Shown: positions 1-8,659 of the stretch, piece by piece | How the letters are laid out: every line of letters starts with the position of its first letter | Position numbering within the stretch: position 1 is the first letter of the stretch | Assembly (NCBI RefSeq): GCF_017255185.1 | Contig: NZ_JAFKCZ010000012.1 | Span: 62,001-126,000, forward strand | Direction of reading: 5' to 3' | Source: Parahaliea mediterranea | Lineage (GTDB): Bacteria; Pseudomonadota; Gammaproteobacteria; Pseudomonadales; Halieaceae | Length of the DNA stretch: 64,000 bases | Translations under genes and position numbers: made by a program | The notes under the pieces: model-generated | Told to the model about the DNA's origin: nothing | Database searches by the model: none | What the model saw: the letters and a program-made list of their open reading frames with translations, nothing else

Positions 1-1
1 C

Positions 2-766
2 GTTCCCACCGCGCCACTGCTCGGCCACCTTCACCCCCACCAGGGCAGTGATACGCGCTGCCGTCCCCTGACCAACCCGAGGCAACTCGAGGCGCTGCTG
101 GGGGAGCTCGGAGAGTCCCGCGTCTGTTTCAAGTTGCCCGAGGGCCTGGGTGGCGAAGGTTTTATCGCGGCCGAGATCCGCCTTCAGGCCGGCGATGTCC
201 AGCTGCGCCGCCTGCCGGCCGGCCCGGAGTTCCAGCGGGTGGCCGAGTTCTATTCGCAGCACCTCGAACCCCGGGTAGCCGCCGGCCTGCTGATCGAGCG
301 CTACGTCGAACAGCACCCGCAAATGGCCCGGTTCAATCCCAGCAGCCTGAACACCCTGCGCATCTGGGTGCTGCGACAGGAAGCCGAGGTGCGGGTGCTG
401 GGGATGGTCTTGCGCATCGGCCGCCAGGGCGAAGTGGTGGACAACACGCACAACGGCGGCATTCTCGCCCAGGTCGACCTGGCGAGTGGGCGCCTGGCAA
501 GGGCGAAGACCGGGGACCTGTTTCCCGCCACCTTCAGTCGACACCCCGACTCCGGCGTCCAGATCGAGGGCCAGGAAGTGCCTCTGTTCGACGCCTGCCT
601 GGCGCTGGCGCGCGAAGCGCTGCGAGTGTTCCCCCGGGCGCACTTTGCCGGCCTGGACATGGCTATCACCGAATCCGGGCCATTGATTGTTGAGTTGAAC
701 CTGGAACCCTCCGCCATCAGCGCGCGCAATTTCGGCGCCCCCCTGGGGGACTTGCTGACCTGGTGA
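2..766 (+). CDS. Sugar-transfer-associated ATP-grasp protein, 5' end missing
   Basis: The reading frame is open from the left edge of the window, so the true start lies outside it and about 254 C-terminal residues are visible. The first ATG/GTG/TTG inside the window is a TTG at 134, which falls within the conserved ATP-grasp core (FKLPEGLGGEGF) and is unlikely to be the start. Conserved features of the ATPgrasp_ST family (PF14397) are the SLNTLRIWVL segment, the RIGRQGEVVDN and NGGI motifs, the VDLASGRL strand and the metal-binding end IVELNLEPSAISARNFG. Members are often found near polysaccharide or exopolysaccharide genes. The substrate cannot be told from sequence. It ends just before a separately promoted radical SAM gene. 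Confidence 0.75.
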   Translation, partial: VPTAPLLGHLHPHQGSDTRCRPLTNPRQLEALLGELGESRVCFKLPEGLGGEGFIAAEIRLQAGDVQLRRLPAGPEFQRVAEFYSQHLEPRVAAGLLIERYVEQHPQMARFNPSSLNTLRIWVLRQEAEVRVLGMVLRIGRQGEVVDNTHNGGILAQVDLASGRLARAKTGDLFPATFSRHPDSGVQIEGQEVPLFDACLALAREALRVFPRAHFAGLDMAITESGPLIVELNLEPSAISARNFGAPLGDLLTW

Positions 767-836
767 GGCGCCCCGGCCGCGATCGAGCGGCCAGGACACC
801 CTGGCGCCCGGCTTGCAAAGCCCGCGGTCGCGCATA

Positions 837-856
837 TACTGTTTATCCATACAGTA
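837..856 (+). promoter_or_regulatory. LexA (SOS) box upstream of the radical SAM gene
   Basis: The 20 bases TACTGTTTATCCATACAGTA match the gammaproteobacterial LexA consensus CTG-N10-CAG with the outer TA/TA bases also present. The left half-site TACTGT is the exact inverted complement of the right half-site ACAGTA. The site ends 14 bases before the ATG at 871, so bound LexA would block transcription of that gene directly. Confidence 0.85.
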
Positions 857-870
857 TTTGCGAAATCGCC

Positions 871-1974
871 ATGGCCAACGAACCGGACCTGATCCTCGCC
901 CAGCGCACCCCGCGCAAGGGTCGCGGCGCCCTGAGCAATCGCGACTGCCGCTACCGCCCCCGGCACAGCGAGTGGGACGACGGCATCGCCGGCCCCAGCC
1001 CGGTCACCGAGTGCCGGCCGGTGCGGGCCGGGAACATCATTGCCCGCAACCGCTCGCCGGACATCCCCTTCGAGCAATCCATCAACCCCTATCAGGGCTG
1101 CGAGCACGGCTGCATCTACTGCTACGCCCGCCCCACCCACGCCTACCTGGACCTGTCTCCCGGGCTGGATTTCGAAACCCGGCTGACCTACAAGGCCAAC
1201 GCCGCCGAGCGACTGCGCGAGACCCTGGCCCGGCCGGGTTACCACTGCCGCAGCATCACCCTGGGCGCCAATACCGACCCCTACCAGCCGGTGGAGCGCC
1301 GCTACCGTGTCACCCGCCAGGTGCTGGAGGTGCTGCGAGCCTGCCGCCACCCGGTGTCCATCATCACCAAGGGCGCCCTGATCACCCGCGACATCGACCT
1401 GCTCGCCGACATGGCCGCCGACGGCCTGGTCTCGGTGGCGATCAGTCTCACCACCCTGGATGCGGACCTCAAGCGCGGCCTGGAGCCGCGGGCCCCCTCC
1501 GCCCGCGCCCGGCTGGCGGCAATGGCCGAGCTCAGCGCCGCCGGCGTGCCGGTCAGCGTACTGTTCGCCCCGGTGATCCCGGCCCTGAACGACAGCGAGA
1601 TGGAGCGCATTCTTGCCCAGGCCCGGGAGGCCGGAGCCAGCCGCGCCGCCTACATACTGCTGCGCCTGCCGCTGGAAATCCGCGAGCTGTTCGAGGAGTG
1701 GTTGCGGGAGCACTACCCGCTGCGCGCCGACCACGTACTCAGCCTGATCCGGCAGAGCCGTGGCGGCAGGGACTACGACAGCCGCTTCGGCCTGCGCATG
1801 CGCGGCACGGGACCGTTCGCGGAGTTACTTGGGCAACGCTTCCGCTTGTCCTGCAAAAAGCTGGGCTTTAACATGGCGCGTGAGATCGAGGCGCGTTGCG
1901 ATTTGTTTACACCGCCACGACCGGCACGCAACCCGCGGCACAACGTCAGTGCACAAGCCGACCTGTTCGACTAG
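871..1974 (+). CDS. PA0069-family radical SAM protein (spore-photoproduct-lyase-like), SOS-controlled
   Basis: A 367-residue radical SAM protein. The 4Fe-4S motif CEHGCIYC supplies Cys77, Cys81 and Cys84 and is followed by YARPTH, as in the PA0069 / SplB-related family. The frame stays open upstream to about 763, but the ATG at 871 (MANEPDL) is preferred. It sits just after the LexA box, and the upstream residues have a basic, low-quality composition. The biochemical reaction of this family is not established. Homology to spore photoproduct lyase suggests repair or modification of damaged nucleic acid, which fits the SOS operator. It appears monocistronic: frmA starts 74 bases downstream with its own ribosome site. 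Confidence 0.88.
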   Translation: MANEPDLILAQRTPRKGRGALSNRDCRYRPRHSEWDDGIAGPSPVTECRPVRAGNIIARNRSPDIPFEQSINPYQGCEHGCIYCYARPTHAYLDLSPGLDFETRLTYKANAAERLRETLARPGYHCRSITLGANTDPYQPVERRYRVTRQVLEVLRACRHPVSIITKGALITRDIDLLADMAADGLVSVAISLTTLDADLKRGLEPRAPSARARLAAMAELSAAGVPVSVLFAPVIPALNDSEMERILAQAREAGASRAAYILLRLPLEIRELFEEWLREHYPLRADHVLSLIRQSRGGRDYDSRFGLRMRGTGPFAELLGQRFRLSCKKLGFNMAREIEARCDLFTPPRPARNPRHNVSAQADLFD

Positions 1975-2048
1975 AGTTGCTACAGTAGGCTGAAAAACCG
2001 CCTTCGGCCCAAGACCCGGCCAAAAACCCATACCCGAGGAGTCCCGGC

Positions 2049-3155
2049 ATGAAAACCCGCGCCGCCGTTGCCTTTGAAGCAGGCAAAGCCCTGGAAGTCA
2101 TAGAGGTCGACCTGGAGGGCCCACGCGCCGGCGAGGTGCTGGTGGAGATCATGGCCACCGGCATTTGCCACACCGACGCCTTCACCCTGTCCGGCGACGA
2201 CCCCGAGGGCGCCTTTCCCGCCATTCTCGGCCACGAGGGCGCGGGGATCGTGCGCGAAGTCGGCCCGGGCGTCACCTCGCTAAAGCCCGGCGACCATGTC
2301 ATTCCCCTGTACACGCCGGAGTGCAGGACCTGCAATTTCTGCCTCAACCCCAAGACCAACCTGTGCCAGGCGATCCGCGAAACCCAGGGCCAGGGCGTGA
2401 TGCCCGACGGCAGTAGCCGCTTCTCCCTGGACGGCAAGCCACTGCGCCACTACATGGGCTGCTCCACCTTTTCCAACTTCACCGTGCTGCCGGAAATCGC
2501 CCTGGCCAAGGTGCGCCAGGACGCGCCCTTCGACAAGATCTGTTACATCGGCTGCGGGGTGACCACCGGCATCGGCGCGGTGGTCTACCGGGCGAAGGTC
2601 GAACCCGGCGCCAATGTGGTGGTGTTCGGCCTCGGCGGCATCGGCCTCAATGTGATCCAGGGCGCGCGCATGGTGGGCGCCAACAAAATCGTCGGCGTCG
2701 ACCTCAACCCCGCCAAACGCGAACTTGCGATGAAATTCGGCATGACAGACTTCATCAACCCCGGCGAGGTCGACGACGTGGTGGAGGCCATTCTCGACAT
2801 CACCGGGGGCGGCGCCGACTACAGTTTCGAGTGCATCGGCAACGTCAATGTCATGCGCCAGGCTCTGGAGTGCTGCCACAAGGGTTGGGGCGAATCCTAT
2901 ATCATCGGCGTGGCCGGGGCCGGCCAGGAAATCAGCACCCGCCCCTTCCAGCTGGTCACCGGCCGCTCCTGGCACGGCGTGGCCTTTGGCGGCGCCCGGG
3001 GGCGAACCGACGTGCCCACCATCGTCGACTGGTACATGGACGGCAAGATCAATATCGACGATCTGATCACCCACACCCTGCCGCTCGACGACATCAACCA
3101 GGGCTTCGATTTAATGCACAAGGGCGAGAGTATTCGCTCGGTGGTGGTCTACTGA
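2049..3155 (+). CDS. frmA: S-(hydroxymethyl)glutathione dehydrogenase / class III alcohol dehydrogenase
   Basis: A 368-residue zinc-dependent medium-chain dehydrogenase that oxidises S-hydroxymethylglutathione to S-formylglutathione in cytoplasmic formaldehyde detoxification. The catalytic-zinc region GICHTDAF and GHEGAGIV, the structural zinc cluster CRTCNFC...C and the Rossmann motif [12 protein letters not shown] are all present, and length is typical of the family. A GAGGA ribosome site precedes the ATG. The stop TGA shares its final A with the ATG of fghA, so the two consecutive enzymes of the pathway are translationally coupled. Confidence 0.95.
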   Translation: MKTRAAVAFEAGKALEVIEVDLEGPRAGEVLVEIMATGICHTDAFTLSGDDPEGAFPAILGHEGAGIVREVGPGVTSLKPGDHVIPLYTPECRTCNFCLNPKTNLCQAIRETQGQGVMPDGSSRFSLDGKPLRHYMGCSTFSNFTVLPEIALAKVRQDAPFDKICYIGCGVTTGIGAVVYRAKVEPGANVVVFGLGGIGLNVIQGARMVGANKIVGVDLNPAKRELAMKFGMTDFINPGEVDDVVEAILDITGGGADYSFECIGNVNVMRQALECCHKGWGESYIIGVAGAGQEISTRPFQLVTGRSWHGVAFGGARGRTDVPTIVDWYMDGKINIDDLITHTLPLDDINQGFDLMHKGESIRSVVVY

Positions 3156-4009
3156 TGGAAACAATAGCCAACAACCGCTGTTTCGAGGGCGAGCAACTGC
3201 GCCTGGCACACCGGGCCGAGAGCCTGGGTTGCGACATGCACTTCTCCCTCTACCTGCCCCCCGGCGCGCGCGCCGGCAACGTGCCGCTGCTGTACTGGCT
3301 GTCGGGGCTGACCTGCACCGACGAGAACTTCGTGCAAAAAGCCGGCGCACAGCGCTACGCCGCGGAGCACGGCGTGGCGATCGTGGCGCCGGATACCAGC
3401 CCCCGGGGGGACGAGGTCGCGGACGATCCGGAGGGCGCCTGGGACTTCGGCCTCGGCGCCGGCTTTTACGTCAACGCCACCGAGGCCCCGTGGTCCCGTC
3501 ACTACCGGATGTACGACTACATCAGCGAGGAGCTGCCCGCGCTGCTGGCGCGGCATTTCCCGGTGGACACCGAGCGGGCCTCCATCTTCGGCCACTCCAT
3601 GGGCGGCCACGGCGCCCTGGTGATCGCCCTGCGCAACCCGGCGCACTACCAGTCGGTGTCGGCCTTCGCGCCCATCGTCGCGCCGACGCGCTGCCCCTGG
3701 GGGGAAAAGGCACTGGGCCACTACCTGGGTCCGGACCGCGAGGCCTGGAAAAACTACGATACCTGCGAGCTGATCCGAGCCGGCGCGCTGCAACTGCCGA
3801 TGCTGGTGGACCAGGGCGAGGCCGACAACTTCCTCGAGGAGCAACTGAAGACCGAGCTGCTGGAAGCCACCTGCGCGGACACCGGCTACGAGGCCACCAT
3901 CCGCCGCCAGCCGGGCTACGACCACAGCTACTTTTTCATCAGCAGTTTTATTGGCAGCCATATCGCCTTCCACGCGCGCGAGCTCGAGAAGTCGGTCAGC
4001 GACGACTAG
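3155..4009 (+). CDS. fghA: S-formylglutathione hydrolase
   Basis: A 284-residue esterase-D-family alpha/beta hydrolase that releases formate and glutathione from S-formylglutathione, the step after FrmA. The nucleophile elbow GHSMGG places the catalytic serine at residue 148. The family signature WLSGLTCTDENF lies near residues 48-59 and the terminal histidine motif is YDHSYFF. The frame continues upstream inside frmA, but the ATG at 3155 overlapping the frmA stop gives the normal family N-terminus ([14 protein letters not shown]). The frmA-fghA pair forms the standard glutathione-dependent pathway. Confidence 0.95.
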   Translation: METIANNRCFEGEQLRLAHRAESLGCDMHFSLYLPPGARAGNVPLLYWLSGLTCTDENFVQKAGAQRYAAEHGVAIVAPDTSPRGDEVADDPEGAWDFGLGAGFYVNATEAPWSRHYRMYDYISEELPALLARHFPVDTERASIFGHSMGGHGALVIALRNPAHYQSVSAFAPIVAPTRCPWGEKALGHYLGPDREAWKNYDTCELIRAGALQLPMLVDQGEADNFLEEQLKTELLEATCADTGYEATIRRQPGYDHSYFFISSFIGSHIAFHARELEKSVSDD

Positions 4010-4026
4010 CGACGGACAACCCGCCC

Positions 4027-5247
4027 ATGACCACCCCTACCGGCCTGCGGCCGGCCACCCTGCTATTGCTGATGATCCTGGTGGCCCTCAACCTGCGCCC
4101 CGCCCTGTCCTCCCTCGCGCCGCTGTTGAGCCGGGTACAGGAAAGCCTGTCGCTGTCGCCGAGTACCATCGGCGCGCTCACCACGGTGCCGGTACTGTGC
4201 CTGGGCCTGTTCGCACCGCTGGCGCCGCGGCTCTCCCGCCGCCTGGGCCTGGAGCGCACCCTGTCGCTGGCGCTGCTGTTGCTGGCGGCGGCCCTGCTGC
4301 TGCGGGCGCAACACCAGGTGGTGGCCCTGTTCGCCGGCACCATGCTCGCCGGCGCGGCCATCGGCATCGGCGGCACCCTGCTGCCGGTGCTGGTCAAGCG
4401 CGAAATGCCCGAGCGCGCCGACCTGATGACCGGCGTCTACACCATGTCGCTGTGCCTGGGCGGCGCCTTCGGCGCGGGCCTGAGCGTGCCCCTGGCGCAG
4501 TGGCTGGGGGGTTGGGCGCCCAGCATCGCCAGCTGGTCGGCGCTGGCCGTGGTGGCGCTGCTGGCCTGGCGCTTGCTGGTGCCGCACCCCTGGCCCTCTG
4601 GCGGGCTTGGCGCCAGCCGCGAAAAATACCCGGGGCTGGCACGCAATCCCCTGGCCTGGCAGGTGACCGGGCTGATGGGACTGCAGTCCTCGCTGGCCTA
4701 TATCGTGTTCGGCTGGTTGCCCACCCTGCTGCAATTGCGCGGCATCGGTGAATCCCTGGCCGGGACAATGCTGGGAGTGTCCGTTTTGATGCAGATATTC
4801 TCCGCCCTGGCCGCCCCCTGGCTGGGGCGCCTGGGACGCGACCAGCGCCCCGCCCTGCTGTGCCTGCTGGCGATGAGCGGTGGCGGGCTGGTGCTCGCCC
4901 TGGTCGGGCCCGACACGCTGCTGTGGCCGTCAATGATCCTGCTGGGGCTGGGCCAGGGAGGGTGTTTCAGCCTGGCGCTGACCTTGCTGGTGCTGCGCAG
5001 TTCCAATCCGGCCATCGCCGCCCAGCTCTCGGGCATGGCACAGGGGATCGGCTACTGCATCGCCGCGCTGGGCCCCTTCGCGGTGGGCCTGCTGCTCGAC
5101 TTACAGGTGAGCCTGGGGGGTATCGGCGCCGTCATGGCGCTGGTGGTGGCGCTGGCGATGCTGTTCGGCGTTCTCGCCGGCCGGCGCCTGCAACTGGTGG
5201 TGGACGAGGATTCCGGGGCGGTGGTCACACGCCCCCACGGAAGGTAA
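4027..5247 (+). CDS. CynX/NimT-family MFS transporter
   Basis: A 406-residue inner-membrane protein with about 12 predicted hydrophobic helices. The N-terminal pattern LVALNLRPALSSLAPLL is typical of the CynX/NimT branch of the major facilitator superfamily (cyanate and 2-nitroimidazole transporters). The chosen ATG at 4027 follows the fghA stop by 17 bases. Frame residues upstream of it are basic and not membrane-like. Co-direction and short spacing suggest co-transcription with frmA-fghA, but the substrate is unknown and need not relate to formaldehyde. Confidence 0.85.
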   Translation: MTTPTGLRPATLLLLMILVALNLRPALSSLAPLLSRVQESLSLSPSTIGALTTVPVLCLGLFAPLAPRLSRRLGLERTLSLALLLLAAALLLRAQHQVVALFAGTMLAGAAIGIGGTLLPVLVKREMPERADLMTGVYTMSLCLGGAFGAGLSVPLAQWLGGWAPSIASWSALAVVALLAWRLLVPHPWPSGGLGASREKYPGLARNPLAWQVTGLMGLQSSLAYIVFGWLPTLLQLRGIGESLAGTMLGVSVLMQIFSALAAPWLGRLGRDQRPALLCLLAMSGGGLVLALVGPDTLLWPSMILLGLGQGGCFSLALTLLVLRSSNPAIAAQLSGMAQGIGYCIAALGPFAVGLLLDLQVSLGGIGAVMALVVALAMLFGVLAGRRLQLVVDEDSGAVVTRPHGR

Positions 5248-5264
5248 TCACTGTCCGTGGGGGC
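5231..5264. terminator. Hairpin between convergent genes
   Basis: An 11-base perfect inverted repeat (GCCCCCACGGA and its complement) with a 12-base loop begins inside the last codons of the MFS gene and ends before the convergent deacylase stop. There is no U-tract, so it may be a weak or Rho-assisted terminator or an mRNA-stabilising hairpin. Confidence 0.5.
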
Positions 5265-5273
5265 GACAACGGG

Positions 5274-6998
5274 TCAATTGGGGCGTTTGTAACCCGGGCC
5301 GCGCACCACCCGGCCCGGTTTGGCCCCGGTGTGCTCGCCGTCGCGCAGTACCGGCACGCCATTGACCAGAACATGGTCGACGCCGGTCGCCAGCTGTTGC
5401 GGCTCGGTATACGTGGCGTGATCCTGGATCGTGTCGGGGTCGAACACCACGATATCGGCGAAGTAGCCCTCGCGCAGCAGGCCGCGGTCGCGGATCTTCA
5501 GGTTGCTCGCCGGCAGGGAGGTCAGCCGCCGCAGGGCCTCGGGCAGTGAAATCACCTGCTCCTCACGTACGTACTTGCCGAGCAAGCGCGCGAAAGTGCC
5601 GTAGGCACGGGGGTGGACGCTCTGCTCGAGGAACACGCCCTCGGGGGCGAGCACCGGCGCGTCGGACTGGAAGCTGACCCAGTCGAGGGCGATCTGCTTG
5701 CGCAGGTTGTCCTCGGACATCATGAAGTACACCGCCTCCACGCGGCTGTTGTCCTCCACCACCAGGTCGATGATCGCCTCCGCCGGCGTCTGGCCGCGCA
5801 GCTCGGCGACCTCGGCCAGGGTCTTGCCCAGGTACTTGCGCAACTCGGGCTTGCGGAAACCCACCAGCATCACGTTGTCGGCGCCGCCGGATGCCACGTA
5901 GACATTCTCCCAGTTCTCGCCAGGATTCTCGATCTCGCGCAGCAACCGCGCGCGCAGCGCCGGGTCTCGCAGGCGTTGCATCCAGGCCGCCACGCCGCCC
6001 TCCTGCACCCAGGGCGGCATCGCCGCGCTGAGACCGGTGCTGCCGGCGACATAGGTGTACATGTTCGCGCGGATATCGACACCCGCCTCGCGCGCCGCCT
6101 CGATGGTGGCGATCGCCCGATCCATCTTCGGCCAGTTGTCGCGACCGGCGGCCTTGAGGTGGTAAATCTCCACCGCGGCGCCGGTGGCGCGGGCGATTTC
6201 CAGCATCTCGTCCACGCCCTCAAGCAGGCGGTCGCCCTCGGAGCGCATGTGCGCCATGTAGTAGCCGCCGTAGTCCCCGGCCACGTCGGTCAGGGCGATC
6301 AGTTCCTCGGTGGAGGCGAAGGAGCCAGGCGGGTAGATCAGCGCCGAACCGACGCCCATCGCCCCTTCCTCCATGGCCTGCGCGACGTCGGCGCGCATCG
6401 CCGCCAACTCCTCGCTGTTGGGGGCGCGGTTGTCGGCGCCCAGATGCTTGACGCGAATGGTCGCGGCGCCCACGAAAGAGGCGATGTTCGGCGACACGCC
6501 ACGATTCTGCAAATAGTCGAGGAATTCGCCGAGGGTGTTCCACTCGATGTCGTAACGGATATTGGTCTGGCGGGCCTTGCTCATGGCCTTCATCGGCTCG
6601 TTCAGCGGGCCCATGGACCAGCCCTCGCCGAAGACCTCGAGGGTGACGCCCTGGGCGATATCCGACAGCCCTCGGCCGTCCTCGATCAGCGCGTCCGCGC
6701 CCCAGCTGAGCATATTGATGAAGCCCGGGGCGACGGCGCGTCCCCCGGCATCGATTACCACCTCGGCACGGGCGCCGTCCAGGTCGCCAATCGCCACGAT
6801 GCGATCACCGCTGACCGCGATATCCCCGGCGACACCGGGCGCGCCGCTGCCATCGTAGATAACGCCGTTGTTGATCAGCACGTCGTAAACCTGCGCCTGC
6901 TGCGCCGGCACCGCCAGCGGAAACAGGCACAGCGCCGCGGCGGCGAGCCGGCGGCGCAGGCCGGCGGGCCGCCTGGATCGATCACTTGTCATACGCAC
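5274..6998 (-). CDS. Exported N-acyl-D-amino-acid deacylase-like amidohydrolase with altered metal site
   Basis: A 574-residue amidohydrolase of the D-aminoacylase family with an arginine-rich N-terminus and a hydrophobic signal segment (about residues 15-33). The proposed reaction is hydrolysis of N-acyl-D-amino acids in the periplasm. Metal ligands are conserved at His250 (YYMAHMRSEG), His280 (EIYHLKAAG) and Asp446 (FQSDAPVL). However, the usual GFIDxHxH motif reads GFINMLSW, with Leu97 and Trp99 in place of both histidines, and Glu125 lies near where a cysteine ligand is found in D-aminoacylases. It is the last gene of an eight-gene minus-strand run. The start is a GTG with GGAG ten bases upstream; an ATG two codons in is the alternative. 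Confidence 0.85.
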   Translation of the reverse strand: MRMTSDRSRRPAGLRRRLAAAALCLFPLAVPAQQAQVYDVLINNGVIYDGSGAPGVAGDIAVSGDRIVAIGDLDGARAEVVIDAGGRAVAPGFINMLSWGADALIEDGRGLSDIAQGVTLEVFGEGWSMGPLNEPMKAMSKARQTNIRYDIEWNTLGEFLDYLQNRGVSPNIASFVGAATIRVKHLGADNRAPNSEELAAMRADVAQAMEEGAMGVGSALIYPPGSFASTEELIALTDVAGDYGGYYMAHMRSEGDRLLEGVDEMLEIARATGAAVEIYHLKAAGRDNWPKMDRAIATIEAAREAGVDIRANMYTYVAGSTGLSAAMPPWVQEGGVAAWMQRLRDPALRARLLREIENPGENWENVYVASGGADNVMLVGFRKPELRKYLGKTLAEVAELRGQTPAEAIIDLVVEDNSRVEAVYFMMSEDNLRKQIALDWVSFQSDAPVLAPEGVFLEQSVHPRAYGTFARLLGKYVREEQVISLPEALRRLTSLPASNLKIRDRGLLREGYFADIVVFDPDTIQDHATYTEPQQLATGVDHVLVNGVPVLRDGEHTGAKPGRVVRGPGYKRPN

Positions 6999-7039
6999 GG
7001 ATAGGATTCTCCTTGTCGTGAATTCGGTGGCGGAGCGGC

Positions 7040-8593
7040 TCAGCGCTCCGCGTTTTCGGGCACCCGCTGAAAGCGAATCCCGTCTTTCTGGGGACCTGGC
7101 ATCTGCAGCAGTACGGACTCGACAACCCCGCTCTTCTCCACGTTAGCGCTGAGGCTGAAGGGCGCTGGCATGGTTTGGCGTCGAGCCCGGTCGTCGGGCA
7201 CCACATCGAAGGTTGCACCGCGATACGCCTGCAGTTCGCCGTGGAAGGCCGAACCGTAGCGGGTACGCAAAACACCGTTTTCCAGGGTAATGGACAGCCG
7301 GCCGTAGACGGGATTGTCGTACTCGCCGGCCATCGCCTCCAGGGCGAACGGGGGCGCGACGGAGGGATCGCGCGCCGCGGCGTGCAACTGACCCGCGCCC
7401 AGATAGCGACCACGCTGCTGCTCGAGCTTGGCGCGCAGCGCGCTGTCGTCGGCCGCGGGCAGGCCCAGGAGGCGGTCCATTATCCAGTCGGTCAGCGCAT
7501 AGCGCACGCCGGAACCGGTCTCGCCATTGGTCAGCACCGCGACGCAAAGTCCCGCCTCGGGAACGAAGGCGATGTTCGAGGCCATGCCCTGGATCGCACC
7601 GCCGTGGGTGTACATGACCTGGGACGGCCCGTAGTTCATGCGCTCCAGGCCCAGGGCGTAAGCCTTGTGCCGATTGCCGGCATGCCCCTCGTCTTCCAGG
7701 GCCATGAAGTTCCGCGGCTGGCGGGTGGCGCGCAGGGCCGCGGTCAATCCCGGGATGCGCGACTCCCACTGCTCCGGTTCAAGCTGCGCCCGGCACCACT
7801 TGACCATATCCGCCGCGGAGGAATACACCGCGCCCGCCGGACCGACATGGGCGAGGTCAAAGTAATCGGTGGTCACCGCGCCATCGGGGGTGAAATAGTG
7901 CGGCATCGCCACGTTGTCCAGTGACCCAAGCGACGCGTTACTGGTACCGCTGCGCGCCATGGCCAGCGGCTCGAACAGGCGCTGTGCGAGAAAATCATCC
8001 CAGCTGCCATCCGTCACCCGGGGAATGGTCTGCCCCGCCGCCAGGTACAGGAAATTGTTGTACAGGTAACTGGCGCGAAAGGCCTGCTCGACGGGAATGC
8101 GTTCAATGACAGACAGCATCTCCGAACGGGACGCGCCGGGACGCGCGAACCAGATCAGGTCCGCCCGGGCCAGGCCGCTGCGGTGACTGAGCGCATCCAC
8201 CAGGTTGAGATTCGCCGACAGGTAGGGATCGGAGAAGCTCAGCTCCGGCAGGTAGCCCGTCAGCGGCGCCTCCCAGTCGAGCTTGCCCTCCTCCACCAGG
8301 ATACCGAGGGCGGTCGCGGTAATGTGCTTGGTCATCGAGCCGATGGCGAACACGGTGTCGCCGTCCACATCCGACTCGCCGTCGACGATACGGCTGCCAT
8401 AGCCCCGCACCAGGGGGGCTTCCCCCGTTTTCACCACGGCCACCGCCACACCGGGCACCTGGCTCAGTGACAACAACTCGTTAACGTGGGTGTCGAGCCC
8501 TTCCAGATCGGCGGCCACCGACCCGGCGGGCCGGCCAAAGGCCGTGCCGACGCCGCTGGCAAGGACCAGTAATACTGTCAGTATGATTCGCAC
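7040..8593 (-). CDS. Exported S12/class C beta-lactamase-family serine hydrolase
   Basis: A 517-residue serine hydrolase with a signal peptide (cleavage near residue 20). The SxxK motif is SMTK with the nucleophile at Ser86, the tyrosine motif is Y178-N-N, and the third motif is H330-G-G. The C-terminal part (about residues 395-510) resembles a DUF3471-type beta-barrel. The family includes DD-peptidases, D-aminopeptidases, esterases and true beta-lactamases. Between two D-aminoacylases and the D-glutamate genes, a peptidase or amidase acting on D-residues is the best inference. It starts at GTG after a strong AGGAGG site. Confidence 0.85.
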   Translation of the reverse strand: MRIILTVLLVLASGVGTAFGRPAGSVAADLEGLDTHVNELLSLSQVPGVAVAVVKTGEAPLVRGYGSRIVDGESDVDGDTVFAIGSMTKHITATALGILVEEGKLDWEAPLTGYLPELSFSDPYLSANLNLVDALSHRSGLARADLIWFARPGASRSEMLSVIERIPVEQAFRASYLYNNFLYLAAGQTIPRVTDGSWDDFLAQRLFEPLAMARSGTSNASLGSLDNVAMPHYFTPDGAVTTDYFDLAHVGPAGAVYSSAADMVKWCRAQLEPEQWESRIPGLTAALRATRQPRNFMALEDEGHAGNRHKAYALGLERMNYGPSQVMYTHGGAIQGMASNIAFVPEAGLCVAVLTNGETGSGVRYALTDWIMDRLLGLPAADDSALRAKLEQQRGRYLGAGQLHAAARDPSVAPPFALEAMAGEYDNPVYGRLSITLENGVLRTRYGSAFHGELQAYRGATFDVVPDDRARRQTMPAPFSLSANVEKSGVVESVLLQMPGPQKDGIRFQRVPENAER

Positions 8594-8659
8594 GCGTCCT
8601 CCTCAATTAGCGCTGCGCTATCGTGGGGGGCCCGCCCCGACGAGCGAGCCCGCGTAAGC

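Noticed and set aside
5613-7004. 463-codon plus-strand frame opposite the first deacylase
   Set aside because: Repetitive His/Gly/Val composition, no recognisable domain, fully antisense to a clear amidohydrolase.
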